From Cryobacterium glucosi (GTDB taxonomy: Bacteria; Actinomycetota; Actinomycetes; Actinomycetales; Microbacteriaceae): a stretch of DNA of 64,000 bases. Below are positions 25,717 to 34,738 of this stretch, in pieces. A program made the translations under genes and the position numbers. The stretch spans positions 1 through 64,000 of the forward strand of contig NZ_SOFS01000017.1 of the NCBI RefSeq assembly GCF_004402235.1. Reading direction: 5' to 3'. The notes beneath the pieces were generated by a model. The model was not told where the DNA came from. It did not search any database and worked only from the letters and a program-made list of their open reading frames with translations. How positions within the stretch are numbered: the stretch's first letter is position 1; the number at the start of each line of letters is the position of its first letter.

Positions 25717-27353
25717 AGGGTGCTTTCCTTCAGTGAGAGTGCTTCAATGGCGATGCGTTCGACGGCGAGGCCGTCGGAATAGCGCGCAAGGTAGGTCGTG
25801 AATCCGGCGACGTCTGTCGGATCGGGCTGGGCAGTGTCGAACGCGGTGTTCGCGAAGACCCGTTCGGCGAGGTAGTCGTCGAGGTGCTGGCCGTGCTCGG
25901 CGGCCCGCAGGTAGGACGCCAGTACTGCGATGCCCCAGGCGCCGCCTTCCGATGCCGTTTCGGTCACGGTGACGGGGGTGCCGAGCGCCCCGGCGAGGAA
26001 TCGCTGGGCGACCCCTGCGGTGCGGAACATGCCGCCGTGGGCGAACATCTCCTCCATCACGACGCCCTCGTCGGCAAGGACGCGCATCCCGAGGCTGAGC
26101 GTGCCGAAGACCCCGTAAAGCTGGGCCCGCATGAAGTTCGCGAGCGTCAGTCGGCTGTCCGGCGTGCGCACGACGAGGGGTCTGCCCTCGCTGAGGCCGG
26201 CGATCGGCTCGCCCGCGAGGTGGTTGTAGGCCAACAGCCCACCGGCGTCCGCCTCGCCCTCGAGTGCTTCGCGGAACAGCGCGCCGAAGACCGCGTCGCT
26301 GGCGAGCGGCTGGCCGGCGACCGTGGCGAACCGGGCGAAGAGGCCGACCCAGGTCGCGAGTTCGCTCGCACCGTTGTTGCAGTGGACCATCGCGACGGGG
26401 TCCCCGGCGGGAGTCGTGACAACGTCGAGCTCGTGGTGCACATTCTCGAGCGGCCGTTCGAGCACGACCATGGCGAAGATGCTCGTGCCCGCACTGACAT
26501 TGCCCGAGCGGGGGGCGACGGACCGGGTCGCGACCATTCCCGTTCCGGCATCACCCTCGGGCGGGCAGAGGGCCGCGCCGGGCTTGAGCGTGCCGGTCGG
26601 GTCGAGAAGCCGGGCACCCTGTTCTGTCAGGGCCCCTGCGGGCTGCCCCGCCACGAGCACCTCCGGCAGCAGGTCGACGAGGCGGGAACCGGGGGTGCCG
26701 GCCGCGGAGAGCCCGTCGTATCGCGCCAGGAGCTCAGTGTCGTAGGTCTTCGTGAGCGCATCGATCGGGAACATGCCCGAAGCGTCGCCGACTCCCAGGA
26801 CTTTCCGACCCGTGAGCCGCCAGTGCACATAACCGGCAAGGGTGGTGAGAAAAGCGATCTCGGGGACGTGCGGTTCGTCGTCGAGGACCGCCTGACGGAG
26901 ATGTGCAATGGACCAGCGCAGCGGGATGTTCACGCCGAACAGGTCGGTGAGTTCCGCGGCAGCAGGGCCGGTCGTCGTGTTCCGCCAGGTTCTGAAGGGT
27001 GCGAGGAGGTCGCCGGCCGCATCGAACGCGAGGTATCCGTGCATCATGGCCGAGACGCCGATCGCCGCGAAGCTGTCCGGGCGTACGCCGTAGCGTGATT
27101 CGGCATTGTCGATGAGGTCGGCGTAGGCCGCCTGCAAGCCAGACCACACGTTCTCGAGCGAATAGGTCCAGACCTGTCCGACGAACTCGTTGTCCCACTC
27201 GTGACTGCCGACCGCGATCACCTCGGACGGGTCGTCGCCGATCAGGCACGCCTTGATCCGGGTCGACCCCAGTTCGATCCCGAGCGAGAGGCGCCCAGCA
27301 CGGAGGTCGTCTCGTGCGGAATCACCGGGGGAAACGGTACTCGATGTCGACAC
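25713..27353 (-). CDS. araB: ribulokinase-like FGGY carbohydrate kinase
   Basis: A 546-residue FGGY-family kinase predicted to phosphorylate L-ribulose. The first ATP-phosphate loop is [18 protein letters not shown] (about residues 22-39), and the C-terminal domain has [21 protein letters not shown] and [17 protein letters not shown]. The GTG start at 27353 has AAAGGAG upstream. The order LacI-araB-araA on one strand supports the ribulokinase call, although the sequence belongs to the actinobacterial group that is often labelled only as an FGGY kinase. An operator lies just upstream. Confidence 0.88.
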   Translation of the reverse strand: MSTSSTVSPGDSARDDLRAGRLSLGIELGSTRIKACLIGDDPSEVIAVGSHEWDNEFVGQVWTYSLENVWSGLQAAYADLIDNAESRYGVRPDSFAAIGVSAMMHGYLAFDAAGDLLAPFRTWRNTTTGPAAAELTDLFGVNIPLRWSIAHLRQAVLDDEPHVPEIAFLTTLAGYVHWRLTGRKVLGVGDASGMFPIDALTKTYDTELLARYDGLSAAGTPGSRLVDLLPEVLVAGQPAGALTEQGARLLDPTGTLKPGAALCPPEGDAGTGMVATRSVAPRSGNVSAGTSIFAMVVLERPLENVHHELDVVTTPAGDPVAMVHCNNGASELATWVGLFARFATVAGQPLASDAVFGALFREALEGEADAGGLLAYNHLAGEPIAGLSEGRPLVVRTPDSRLTLANFMRAQLYGVFGTLSLGMRVLADEGVVMEEMFAHGGMFRTAGVAQRFLAGALGTPVTVTETASEGGAWGIAVLASYLRAAEHGQHLDDYLAERVFANTAFDTAQPDPTDVAGFTTYLARYSDGLAVERIAIEALSLKESTL

Positions 27354-27373
27354 AAGACTCCTTTGACTTACGC

Positions 27374-27389
27374 ATGTGATCGATCACAT
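27374..27389. promoter_or_regulatory. operator of araBA
   Basis: ATGTGATCGATCACAT is a perfect 16-bp palindrome 21 bp upstream of the araB start, with the LacI gene just beyond. It is the natural binding site of that repressor. Its arms differ from the TGAA-N4-TTCA sites of the rhamnoside locus. Confidence 0.7.
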
Positions 27390-27436
27390 TGACGATCGTA
27401 TGAAGTCTACGACATCGGCATCCCGTATGTCGACCG

Positions 27437-28468
27437 TCAGTATTCGGGTCGCGGCCGCTCCGGCGGGGCTCCGGTGGACGCCCGCTCGATGAGCTCAGGG
27501 CCGACGGCAGGACGCACGTCCGCTTCTCCGAGGAGAAGGGCCACGGCGCGCCGCCCGGCTTCGGCCAGGTCCTGCCGAACGGTCGTCAGCGCGGGCTGGT
27601 AGTACGCGGCCTCGGGAACGTCATCGAAGCCGACGATGCTGAGATCCCCCGGCACGGTCAACCCCAGGGAGACCGCGGCGCTCAGGGCGCCGAGCGCCAT
27701 CTGGTCGTTACCGGAGAAAATGGCCGTCACGCCGTGTTCGATCAGCGCACGGGCGGCACGATGACCTGACGCGGCGCTCCAGTCGCCGATCTCCACGAAT
27801 CGCGGATCCAGCTGGCGCGATCGAAGCTCCTCCTGGAAGCCGGTCAGGCGCTGTTGCGCGTCGAGCCACTCTGGCGGGCCGGCGATGTGGCCCACGCGCT
27901 GATGGCCGAGATCCAGGAGATGTGAGGTCGCCAGCCGGGCCCCCCGGATCTGGTCCAGCATCCCGCCGTGCAGCCCGCTCGCCGCTGCCGTCTGCAGCGT
28001 CACATACGGCACCGGGATCGTCAGGCCTTCGAGAGCGACGAGCACCTGGGTCTGCGGGGCCACCACGATCAGCCCCTCTGCCGAGAGGTCGGCCAGATGG
28101 CTGAGAGCGTCATCCACTGATCTCCGGTCGAGTCCGTCCGCGTTCGCGATCGTCACGCTGTAGCCGCGACTTCGCGCTGCCGCCCCGATGGCGGCGACGA
28201 TGGTCGCAGGGCCGTACTCTCCACTCGAGGTCGACAGAATTCCGATCAGTCGTGATCGGCTCGAGGACAACGCGCGGGCGGCGGCGTTCGGCCGGTAGTT
28301 CAACTCCCGCATGGCATCGAGCACCTTCTGGCGCGTGGCCGCGCGGAGGCTCGGGTGATCATTCAGGACGCGGGAAACCGTCTGGTGCGACACTCCAGCG
28401 ACCCGGGCCACATCGAACACGCTGGCGGCACGCGGTCTGGCCTCCTCGTTGTCTCGATCTGCGTCCAT
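27437..28468 (-). CDS. LacI-family repressor of arabinose genes
   Basis: A 343-residue LacI/GalR regulator. The ATG at 28468 gives a short leader before SVFDVARVAGVSHQTVSRVLNDHPSL; earlier in-frame codons would add an improbable 55-residue basic extension. The hinge is AARALSSSRS and the effector domain contains VTAIFSGNDQMALGALSA and LSIVGFDDVPEAAYYQPALTTVRQ. It lies upstream of araB on the same strand with an operator in the gap, so autoregulation of a LacI-araBA unit is likely. Confidence 0.9.
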   Translation of the reverse strand: MDADRDNEEARPRAASVFDVARVAGVSHQTVSRVLNDHPSLRAATRQKVLDAMRELNYRPNAAARALSSSRSRLIGILSTSSGEYGPATIVAAIGAAARSRGYSVTIANADGLDRRSVDDALSHLADLSAEGLIVVAPQTQVLVALEGLTIPVPYVTLQTAAASGLHGGMLDQIRGARLATSHLLDLGHQRVGHIAGPPEWLDAQQRLTGFQEELRSRQLDPRFVEIGDWSAASGHRAARALIEHGVTAIFSGNDQMALGALSAAVSLGLTVPGDLSIVGFDDVPEAAYYQPALTTVRQDLAEAGRRAVALLLGEADVRPAVGPELIERASTGAPPERPRPEY

Positions 28469-28603
28469 GGTCTGATTATCGCCGTGCGTGGGGGTCGCGC
28501 TGGTCACGGGGCCGCTATCCTCCGCCCGGATGACTAGGTCGGGGCCCGCCCGGGCAGAGGTGTACAGTTCGGCGAGTCGGCCACCGCGGTGAAAGGTTGG
28601 GAC

Positions 28604-29449
28604 ATGACGATCAATTTCGGCGCTCGCGGACACGACGTGACGTGGGCGTCAACGCCCGAGGAGCTGGCGCGTGGCCTGGCGGGATACGGGGTGCACAACG
28701 TGCAACTGGCCCTGGGCCGGTCCTTCCCCGAACTGAGCGGCGCCCGCGCCATCAACCCCGGCCTGGGCGCATACTTCCGCCGCGTGATGGCCGCCCAGGG
28801 CGTGGATATCGCCGTGCTCGGCTGCTACGACAACATCATTCATCCGGATGCCGATCGCCGGGAGGCGATCCTGCGGAAGTTCGAGGCCTACCTGCGCAAC
28901 GCCCGGCATTTCGGTGCCCCGATGGTGGCGACCGAGACGGGGAGTGTCAATGCGGACGGTTTTGCCTATACCCGGGCGAACTTCACGGATGAGGCGTACC
29001 GGGAGGCCGCAACGGTGATTCGGCGGCTCGCGGAATTCGGCGAACGCGTGGGGACCATCGTCGCCATTGAGCCGGGCATCAACCACCCGATCTACAACCT
29101 CGATCGGGTCGAGCAGCTCCTCGACGACGTCGACTCACCCTTCCTCGGCATCGTGTTCGACGCCACGGCGCTGCTCGACCCGAACGAACCCGTCGACCTT
29201 GCGGCATTGACGAACGACGCCTTCGAACGGTTCGGGGGACGCATCGTCGCGGCCCACCTCGACGACTACCGCCTCTCGGACGGTCGCGTCGTCCGCTGCG
29301 ACATCGACGACGGGGTCCTCCCGGTCGCCCGGATTCTGGCCACGATCGGCGCGCACGCTCCCGGTCTCGCCGTCATCATGGAGGAAACCGTCAACGACGC
29401 GATTGCCAGGACCGTGGATCGCTACACGGAATCGGGATTCTCGAAGTGA
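28604..29449 (+). CDS. sugar phosphate isomerase/epimerase (xylose isomerase-like TIM barrel)
   Basis: A 281-residue AP-endonuclease-2-fold protein. Typical metal-site segments are VLGCYDNIIHPD, VATETGSVN, AIEPGINHPIYN, IVFDATALLD and VAAHLDDYRLSDGR. The ATG at 28604 has AAAGG 8 bases upstream. It diverges from the LacI gene and its 3' end overlaps the convergent AraC gene by 28 bp. It may isomerise or epimerise a sugar acid from the neighbouring pathways; the exact substrate is open. Confidence 0.85.
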   Translation: MTINFGARGHDVTWASTPEELARGLAGYGVHNVQLALGRSFPELSGARAINPGLGAYFRRVMAAQGVDIAVLGCYDNIIHPDADRREAILRKFEAYLRNARHFGAPMVATETGSVNADGFAYTRANFTDEAYREAATVIRRLAEFGERVGTIVAIEPGINHPIYNLDRVEQLLDDVDSPFLGIVFDATALLDPNEPVDLAALTNDAFERFGGRIVAAHLDDYRLSDGRVVRCDIDDGVLPVARILATIGAHAPGLAVIMEETVNDAIARTVDRYTESGFSK

Positions 29450-30306
29450 ATGCCTTCGGGGTTGCGACTCCGGCGGATGAATTCCTTGGTCGTCATGCCG
29501 AACTCATCCTTGAAGCAGCGGAGGAAGTGCGTGTACGACGAGAACCCGGCGATCCGATAGACGTCCAGGGCGTTCCCGTGCGTGCTCAGGAGGTCCTTGC
29601 TGTGCAGTAGCCGCTTCTTCAGCGTGTACTGGTGGAAATTGAGTCCGGTGTTCGTCTTGAACTGGCGCGACAGATAGTACTTACTGATGAAGAACCTGCC
29701 CGCGACGGCATCGAGTGACAGATCCTCGTCCAGGTTGTCGGCGACGTAGCCCATGACCGCCGAGATGAGGGCTGACACGGGAAGGTCGTGGGGAACGACG
29801 GCGTTCTCGGAGCCGAAGACCGCCTTGTTGAGTTCGATCAGGAACTCGATCAGCCGGTTCTCCCGCACGAGGTCCGCGCCGAAGCCCTCCTGATCGGGCT
29901 CGTCCAGGCGAGAGATCTGTGCGCGCAACCAGTCGGCATCCACCCGGATGACCTGGCTGGTCGGGGTGCCGTCCTTGGCGAACAGGAGGTTGAGGTTGGT
30001 GCTCTCAGAGGAACGGCTCGTGAGGAATTCCTCGCGAATGTGGATGTACGCACGTTCGTAGTACTCGCTGGACTGCCTGACGATGTTGTGCAGGTCGTTC
30101 CTCCGCACGAAGGTCACGGTTCCCGGTTCCGTGGAGTACTCGGTTCCGCCGAGCCGGAAGACACCCGTGCCGCTCAGTACGCAATTGATTTCGTGGAAGT
30201 CGTGATAGTGCAGGTTTGCGTGCTCACGGACGGCATTGTCGACGTGGTAGAGCTCGAAATGCCCGGACACCATCGTGTTCACGATCACTGCGCGGCGAGG
30301 CTCCAT
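29422..30306 (-). CDS. AraC-family regulator with cupin sensor domain
   Basis: A 294-residue activator. The N-terminal half is a cupin-like sugar sensor (HYHDFHEINCVLSGTGVFRLGG; PGTVTFVRRNDLHNI). The C-terminal half holds two helix-turn-helix motifs (LDAVAGRFFISKYYLSRQFKTNTG; ALDVYRIAGFSSYTHFLRCFKDEFG). It diverges from the GH105 operon and should activate it in response to an unsaturated uronate or related sugar. Confidence 0.92.
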   Translation of the reverse strand: MEPRRAVIVNTMVSGHFELYHVDNAVREHANLHYHDFHEINCVLSGTGVFRLGGTEYSTEPGTVTFVRRNDLHNIVRQSSEYYERAYIHIREEFLTSRSSESTNLNLLFAKDGTPTSQVIRVDADWLRAQISRLDEPDQEGFGADLVRENRLIEFLIELNKAVFGSENAVVPHDLPVSALISAVMGYVADNLDEDLSLDAVAGRFFISKYYLSRQFKTNTGLNFHQYTLKKRLLHSKDLLSTHGNALDVYRIAGFSSYTHFLRCFKDEFGMTTKEFIRRSRNPEGIHFENPDSV

Positions 30307-30422
30307 AGGCGCCTCCTCTCCGTGAGCTCAGGCGACAGTCTGGCACGCAGCCTCCCCTGCAAGAAACGGCAGTTTTTGAGCAACGGTCGACAACGCGGGG
30401 CCTATATGGACGGATTCCTGGG

Positions 30423-30442
30423 TTGTAACGTTTCAAATACAA
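30423..30442. promoter_or_regulatory. inverted repeat before the GH105 operon
   Basis: TTGTA and TACAA are separated by 10 bp that contain ACGTTTCA. It lies 30 bp before the GH105 start in the intergenic region shared with the AraC gene and may be an activator or catabolite-control site. Evidence is position and symmetry only. Confidence 0.35.
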
Positions 30443-30471
30443 GGAATCAAAGAAGATTGTGAAGAGAAACC

Positions 30472-31572
30472 ATGCATCTAGACACTGCCGTCAGCAGAGA
30501 GCAGATCGTTCAAAAGATCGATGCCATGATCTCCAACCTGACCACAATCAGGGACGAGTCAGGTAAGTTTTTACTCCATTTCAGTGATGTCGTCGTCGAC
30601 GACAAGAGCTGGAATGTCTGGAATTGGCCCCAGGGTGTCGGTCTCTACGGGATCTACAAGAACTACCGGATCACCGGAAACCCCCTGGCAGCGGATGTCG
30701 TCCGCGAGTGGTTCGACACCGCGCTCGCCGCGGGCGCTCCGCCGAAAAACGTCAACACGATGGCACCGCTGCTCGCCATGGCCTGCCTGTATGAGGACAC
30801 CAAGGACAGCAGGTACATCCCGTACCTCAACCAGTGGGCGCAATGGGCCATGCACGACATGCCGCGCACGCACGGTGGTGGCATGCAGCACATGACCTAT
30901 GCCGGGCCGAACTCCCAGCAGCTCTGGGACGACACCTTGATGATGACGGTGCTGCCCCTCGCGAAGATCGGTCGCCTCCTGGACCGGCCGGAATACATCG
31001 AGGAAGCCAAGTACCAGTTCCTCATCCACGCCCAGTACCTCATGGACAAGAAGACGGGCCTCTGGTTCCACGGCTGGTCGTTCGAGCGCCGTGACAACTA
31101 CGCAGACGCGCTCTGGGCTCGTGGCAACTGCTGGATCACCATCGCCATTCCGGAACTCATCGGCACCCTGGGACTCAAGCCCGGAGACCCGATCCGGGAG
31201 TGGTTGCTCGAAATTCTGAACAGCCAGGTCTCCGCACTCGCGGAGCTGCAGGACGAGTCCGGCATGTGGCACACGCTGCTCGATGACCCGACCTCCTACC
31301 TCGAGTCGTCCGCGACCGCCGGTATCGCCTACGGGCTGCTCAAAGCGGTGCATGAGCGTTACATCGACAAGAGTTATGCGGCCGTGGCAGAGAAGGCCGT
31401 CGCCGCACTGTACGACCGGATCACCGACGAGGGCGAAGTCCAGAACGTCTCGGTCGGAACCGGGATGGGTGACGACCTGGACTTCTACAAGAACATCGAC
31501 CAGACGGCGATGCCGTACGGCCAATCGCTCACGGTGCTGTGCTTCGCCGAATATCTCGTCTCCTTCTGCTGA
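30472..31572 (+). CDS. GH105 unsaturated rhamnogalacturonyl hydrolase
   Basis: A 366-residue (alpha/alpha)6-barrel hydrolase of the GH88/GH105 clan that removes the unsaturated galacturonate left at the non-reducing end of lyase-cut rhamnogalacturonan. The signature LWDDTLMMTVLPLAKIG (about 151-167, catalytic Asp candidates 153/154) is present, as are GLWFHGWSFE, ALWARGNCW and the closing YDRITDEGEVQNVSVGTG. No signal peptide, so it acts on imported disaccharides. It starts an operon with a dehydrogenase, an isomerase and a transporter. Confidence 0.92.
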   Translation: MHLDTAVSREQIVQKIDAMISNLTTIRDESGKFLLHFSDVVVDDKSWNVWNWPQGVGLYGIYKNYRITGNPLAADVVREWFDTALAAGAPPKNVNTMAPLLAMACLYEDTKDSRYIPYLNQWAQWAMHDMPRTHGGGMQHMTYAGPNSQQLWDDTLMMTVLPLAKIGRLLDRPEYIEEAKYQFLIHAQYLMDKKTGLWFHGWSFERRDNYADALWARGNCWITIAIPELIGTLGLKPGDPIREWLLEILNSQVSALAELQDESGMWHTLLDDPTSYLESSATAGIAYGLLKAVHERYIDKSYAAVAEKAVAALYDRITDEGEVQNVSVGTGMGDDLDFYKNIDQTAMPYGQSLTVLCFAEYLVSFC

Positions 31573-31605
31573 GACGACCATGCCTTCCACGAAAAGAGTA
31601 AGAAA

Positions 31606-32418
31606 ATGACCGAAAAGTTTGACACGGAGAGCTTCTCCCTGAGCGGAAAAGTCGCCCTGATCACCGGCGCGAGCTACGGCATCGGGCTCGCAATCGCCTC
31701 GGCGTATGCCGCAGCCGGCGCCCGGATCGCCTTCAACGATCGCGACCAGGCTGCCGTGGACCGGGGGCTCGCCGCCTACAAGGAAGCCGGGATCGAGGCT
31801 CACGGATATGTCGCGGACGTCACAGACGAAGACGCGATCGTCGCGATGGTCAAGCAGATCGAGGACGAGGTCGGCACCATCGACATCCTCGTCAACAACG
31901 CCGGCATCATCAAGCGCGTCCCGATGCTCGAGATGAGCGTCGCCGACTTCCGCCAGGTGATCGACGTCGACCTGAACGGGCCGTTCATCGTCGCCAAGGC
32001 CGTGCTGCCGGGAATGATCAAGAGCGGCCACGGAAAGATCATCAACATGTGCTCGATGATGTCCGAGCTCGGCCGCGAAACCGTGTCGGCCTATGCCGCA
32101 GCCAAGGGTGGCCTGAAGATGCTCACCCGCAACATCTGCTCCGAATTCGCCGAGGCCAACATCCAGTGCAACGCCATCGGCCCTGGCTACATCGCGACGC
32201 CGCAGACGGCCCCGCTCCGTGAGCTCCAGGACGATGGCTCCCGGCATCCCTTCGACCAGTTCATCATCGCAAGGACCCCGGCCGCGCGCTGGGGAACCCC
32301 CAAGGACCTGATGGGGCCGGCCGTGTTCCTGGCCTCCGGCGCGAGCGACTTCGTCAACGGGCTGGTCCTCTATGTCGACGGCGGCATCCTCGCCTACATC
32401 GGCAAAACCCCTCAGTAA
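31606..32418 (+). CDS. SDR dehydrogenase, DhuD/gluconate 5-dehydrogenase-like
   Basis: A 270-residue short-chain dehydrogenase. NAD(P) binding is at VALITGASYGIGLAIASAYAAAG (about 16-38), followed by NNAG, the catalytic Tyr-Lys in SAYAAAKGG and the C-terminal GLVLYVDGGILAYIG. It resembles gluconate 5-dehydrogenases; in streptococci such a protein (DhuD) reduces the isomer of 4-deoxy-5-ketouronate to 2-keto-3-deoxygluconate. Here it lies between GH105 and an RpiB-type isomerase, the same combination, which makes that role likely. KduD-like activity is the alternative. Confidence 0.88.
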   Translation: MTEKFDTESFSLSGKVALITGASYGIGLAIASAYAAAGARIAFNDRDQAAVDRGLAAYKEAGIEAHGYVADVTDEDAIVAMVKQIEDEVGTIDILVNNAGIIKRVPMLEMSVADFRQVIDVDLNGPFIVAKAVLPGMIKSGHGKIINMCSMMSELGRETVSAYAAAKGGLKMLTRNICSEFAEANIQCNAIGPGYIATPQTAPLRELQDDGSRHPFDQFIIARTPAARWGTPKDLMGPAVFLASGASDFVNGLVLYVDGGILAYIGKTPQ

Positions 32419-32475
32419 CGCGGGACTGCCCGCACCATTTCGTGAGCACCATCAATGAAAAAGGTCGAAGAACCA

Positions 32476-33114
32476 ATGAAGATTGCTTTGATAAACGAGA
32501 ACTCCCAGGCTTCCAAGAACGCCGTCATCTACACGGCGCTCAAGGATGTGGCCGACGAGAAAGGCTACGAGTCCTTTAACTACGGGATGACCGGGAAAGA
32601 GGGCGAGAGCCAGCTGACCTACGTTCAGAACGGTCTCCTCGCCTCGATCCTGTTGGGCACAAAGGCCGTGGACTTCGTCGTCACCGGCTGCGGCACCGGC
32701 GTGGGGGCCATGCTCGCCTGTAACAGCTTCCCCGGCGTGGTCTGCGGCATCGCCATCGAACCGACGGATGCCTACCTCTTCTCCCAGATCAACGGAGGCA
32801 ACGCGCTCTCCATCCCTTATGCGAAGGGCTTCGGCTGGGGAGCCGAGCTCAACCTCACGCTCATCTTCGAGCGCCTGTTCGCCGAGCCGATGGGTGGCGG
32901 GTACCCCAAGGAGCGGGTGGTCCCTGAGCAGCGCAATGCACGCATCCTCAACGAGGTGAAGGCGGTCGTGTACAAGCCCCTCATCCAGGTGCTCAAGGAA
33001 ATCGATCAGGACTTCCTGAAGGAGACCATCGCCACCGAGAACTTCACGGAGTATTTCACCGCAAACGCCGAGCCGGGGGAGGTGCGGGACTACATCCTCG
33101 CGTCACTCGCCTGA
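32476..33114 (+). CDS. RpiB/LacAB-family sugar isomerase (DhuI-like)
   Basis: A 212-residue isomerase of the RpiB/LacA/LacB superfamily. It begins MKIALINENSQASKN and has the active-site Cys region DFVVTGCGTGVGAMLACNSFPGVVCGIAIEP and GGNALSIPYAKGFG. The ATG at 32476 is chosen over one 7 codons earlier because AAAGG lies at workable spacing and homologues begin MKIALINE. It is about 60 residues longer than RpiB, as in the DhuI group that isomerises 4-deoxy-L-threo-5-hexosulose-uronate. The context of GH105 and a DhuD-like SDR supports that role; no KduI-type isomerase is present. Confidence 0.85.
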   Translation: MKIALINENSQASKNAVIYTALKDVADEKGYESFNYGMTGKEGESQLTYVQNGLLASILLGTKAVDFVVTGCGTGVGAMLACNSFPGVVCGIAIEPTDAYLFSQINGGNALSIPYAKGFGWGAELNLTLIFERLFAEPMGGGYPKERVVPEQRNARILNEVKAVVYKPLIQVLKEIDQDFLKETIATENFTEYFTANAEPGEVRDYILASLA

Positions 33115-33186
33115 CCGGCGAACTGCACTCTGCACCACGAACGATCACACTAGAACCACTTATCAAGGAAGATCAAGGGTTTCGTC

Positions 33187-34521
33187 ATGAGCGAAAACAC
33201 GGCAACGTCACAGAGGACGCCGTCGAACGACAAACAGGTTTCATCCCGCAATCTCAAGCGCGCCGCCTTCAGTGGGTGGATCGGAAGCGCACTGGAGTAC
33301 TACGACTTCACGTTGTACTCCCAGGCAGCAGCACTCGTTTTCCCGACGGTGTTCTTCCCCACCTCGAGCCCGGCCGTCGCCATCGTCGCCTCGCTGGCCA
33401 CGTACGGCGTCGGCTATGTCGCGCGGCCCATCGGCGCCATCGTCCTGGGCAACCTGGCCGACCGCCACGGGCGGAAGCACGTCCTCGTCATCGCGATGAT
33501 GATGATGGGCCTGGCCACGCTCCTCGTGGGCGTTCTGCCGACGTACTCCCAGGTCGGCATTCTCGCGCCGATCCTGCTGGTGGTGCTCCGGCTCGTCCAG
33601 GGCTTCGCCGTCGCCGGCGAGCTGGGCGCCTCGAACGCCCTCATCGTCGAGCACTCGCCCGACTCGAAGCGCGGCTTCTTCGCGAGCTTCAGCCTGCAGG
33701 GATCCCAGATCGGCAGCATCCTCGCCCTCGCGTTCATGCTTCCGCTGGCATCCGCGCTTCCCGCCGAGGCCTTCCAGACCTGGGGCTGGAGAATTCCGTT
33801 CCTGCTCAGCGCGGTCGTCATCCTCGCCGGCTACCTGATCCGCCGCAACATCGAAGAGCCGCCCGCCTACCTGAAGCAGTCCCAGGTCAAGGAGTTCAAG
33901 ACCCCGGCGATCGAACTGTTCCGTCGCTACCCGCGCATGCTCCTCATCTGCGTGATCAGCACCCTCGCCAACGTGATCGGCACGGCGACCCTGGTCTTCG
34001 GTGTCACCTACGGAAAGCAGGAGAGTTACGGTGTCGGCTTCACGACGAGTGAGTTCCTCTGGATCATCCTCATCATCAACACGGTCTCGGCCCTGACGAT
34101 CCCGCTGTTCGGGAAACTGTCCGACGTCTTCGGCAGGAAGGCGCTCATGATCACGGGAGCCCTCGGCGGTGGCCTCACCTCGATCCCGTTCCTCTTCGCG
34201 GTGCAGGAGAAGAATTTCGCCCTGGTGCTCATCCTCGGAGTGCTCGCCATGTCGATCTTCTTCCAGATGTGGAACGCCACCTTCGCTACGGCCTACCAGG
34301 AACAGTTCCCCACCCGGCTGCGCGTCACCGGCTTCGCCGTCTCGCAGAACGTCGGCCTGATGCTTGCCGCGTTCGCGCCGGCGATCTTCACCCTGATGGC
34401 TCCTCCCGGAACGAGCAACATCCCGATCGTGATCGGCATCACCACCCTGGTGGTCACCGTGATCGCAGCGGGCGCCACCCTGCTCCTCCGCAACGGAGCC
34501 GGCGAGAGCCTGGCTGAGTAA
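33187..34521 (+). CDS. MHS-family MFS transporter
   Basis: A 444-residue, twelve-helix proton symporter of the metabolite:H+ symporter group. Signatures: AAFSGWIGSALEYYDFTLYSQAAAL, RPIGAIVLGNLADRHGRKHVL, RLVQGFAVAGELGASNALIVE and FPTRLRVTGFAVSQNVG. It is the last gene of the GH105 operon, 72 bp after the isomerase, followed by a strong terminator. It may import a uronate or unsaturated oligogalacturonide; MHS proteins mostly carry organic acids. Confidence 0.92.
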   Translation: MSENTATSQRTPSNDKQVSSRNLKRAAFSGWIGSALEYYDFTLYSQAAALVFPTVFFPTSSPAVAIVASLATYGVGYVARPIGAIVLGNLADRHGRKHVLVIAMMMMGLATLLVGVLPTYSQVGILAPILLVVLRLVQGFAVAGELGASNALIVEHSPDSKRGFFASFSLQGSQIGSILALAFMLPLASALPAEAFQTWGWRIPFLLSAVVILAGYLIRRNIEEPPAYLKQSQVKEFKTPAIELFRRYPRMLLICVISTLANVIGTATLVFGVTYGKQESYGVGFTTSEFLWIILIINTVSALTIPLFGKLSDVFGRKALMITGALGGGLTSIPFLFAVQEKNFALVLILGVLAMSIFFQMWNATFATAYQEQFPTRLRVTGFAVSQNVGLMLAAFAPAIFTLMAPPGTSNIPIVIGITTLVVTVIAAGATLLLRNGAGESLAE

Positions 34522-34527
34522 CGGGCA

Positions 34528-34579
34528 CGACAAAGCCCCCTGCCTCCCGTATTTGACCGGGAGGCAGGGGGTTTTGTCG
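34528..34579 (+). terminator. strong intrinsic terminator
   Basis: CCCCCTGCCTCCCG (34536-34549) and CGGGAGGCAGGGGG (34558-34571) form a perfect 14-bp stem, extended by CGACAAAG/TTTTGTCG, with TTTT on the 3' side. It ends the GH105 operon. Confidence 0.9.
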
Positions 34580-34738
34580 TGAGCCGCCCCGGCACCCGCC
34601 CGGCCGGCCGAGAGCCGAGCGGACGGATGATGGCGGTTGCGAGAGCAGGGCGCAAGCGGGATGAACGCGTGTTGCGCACATGACCGTTCGTGTCGACATC
34701 CGCTCGTCCACGAGCACATCGAAACTAGCCTCAGGGAC

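Noticed and set aside
30571-32247. 558-codon minus-strand frame across GH105 and the SDR gene
   Set aside because: It is antisense to two clear genes, consists of low-complexity Asp/Val/Gly/His sequence and has no domain.
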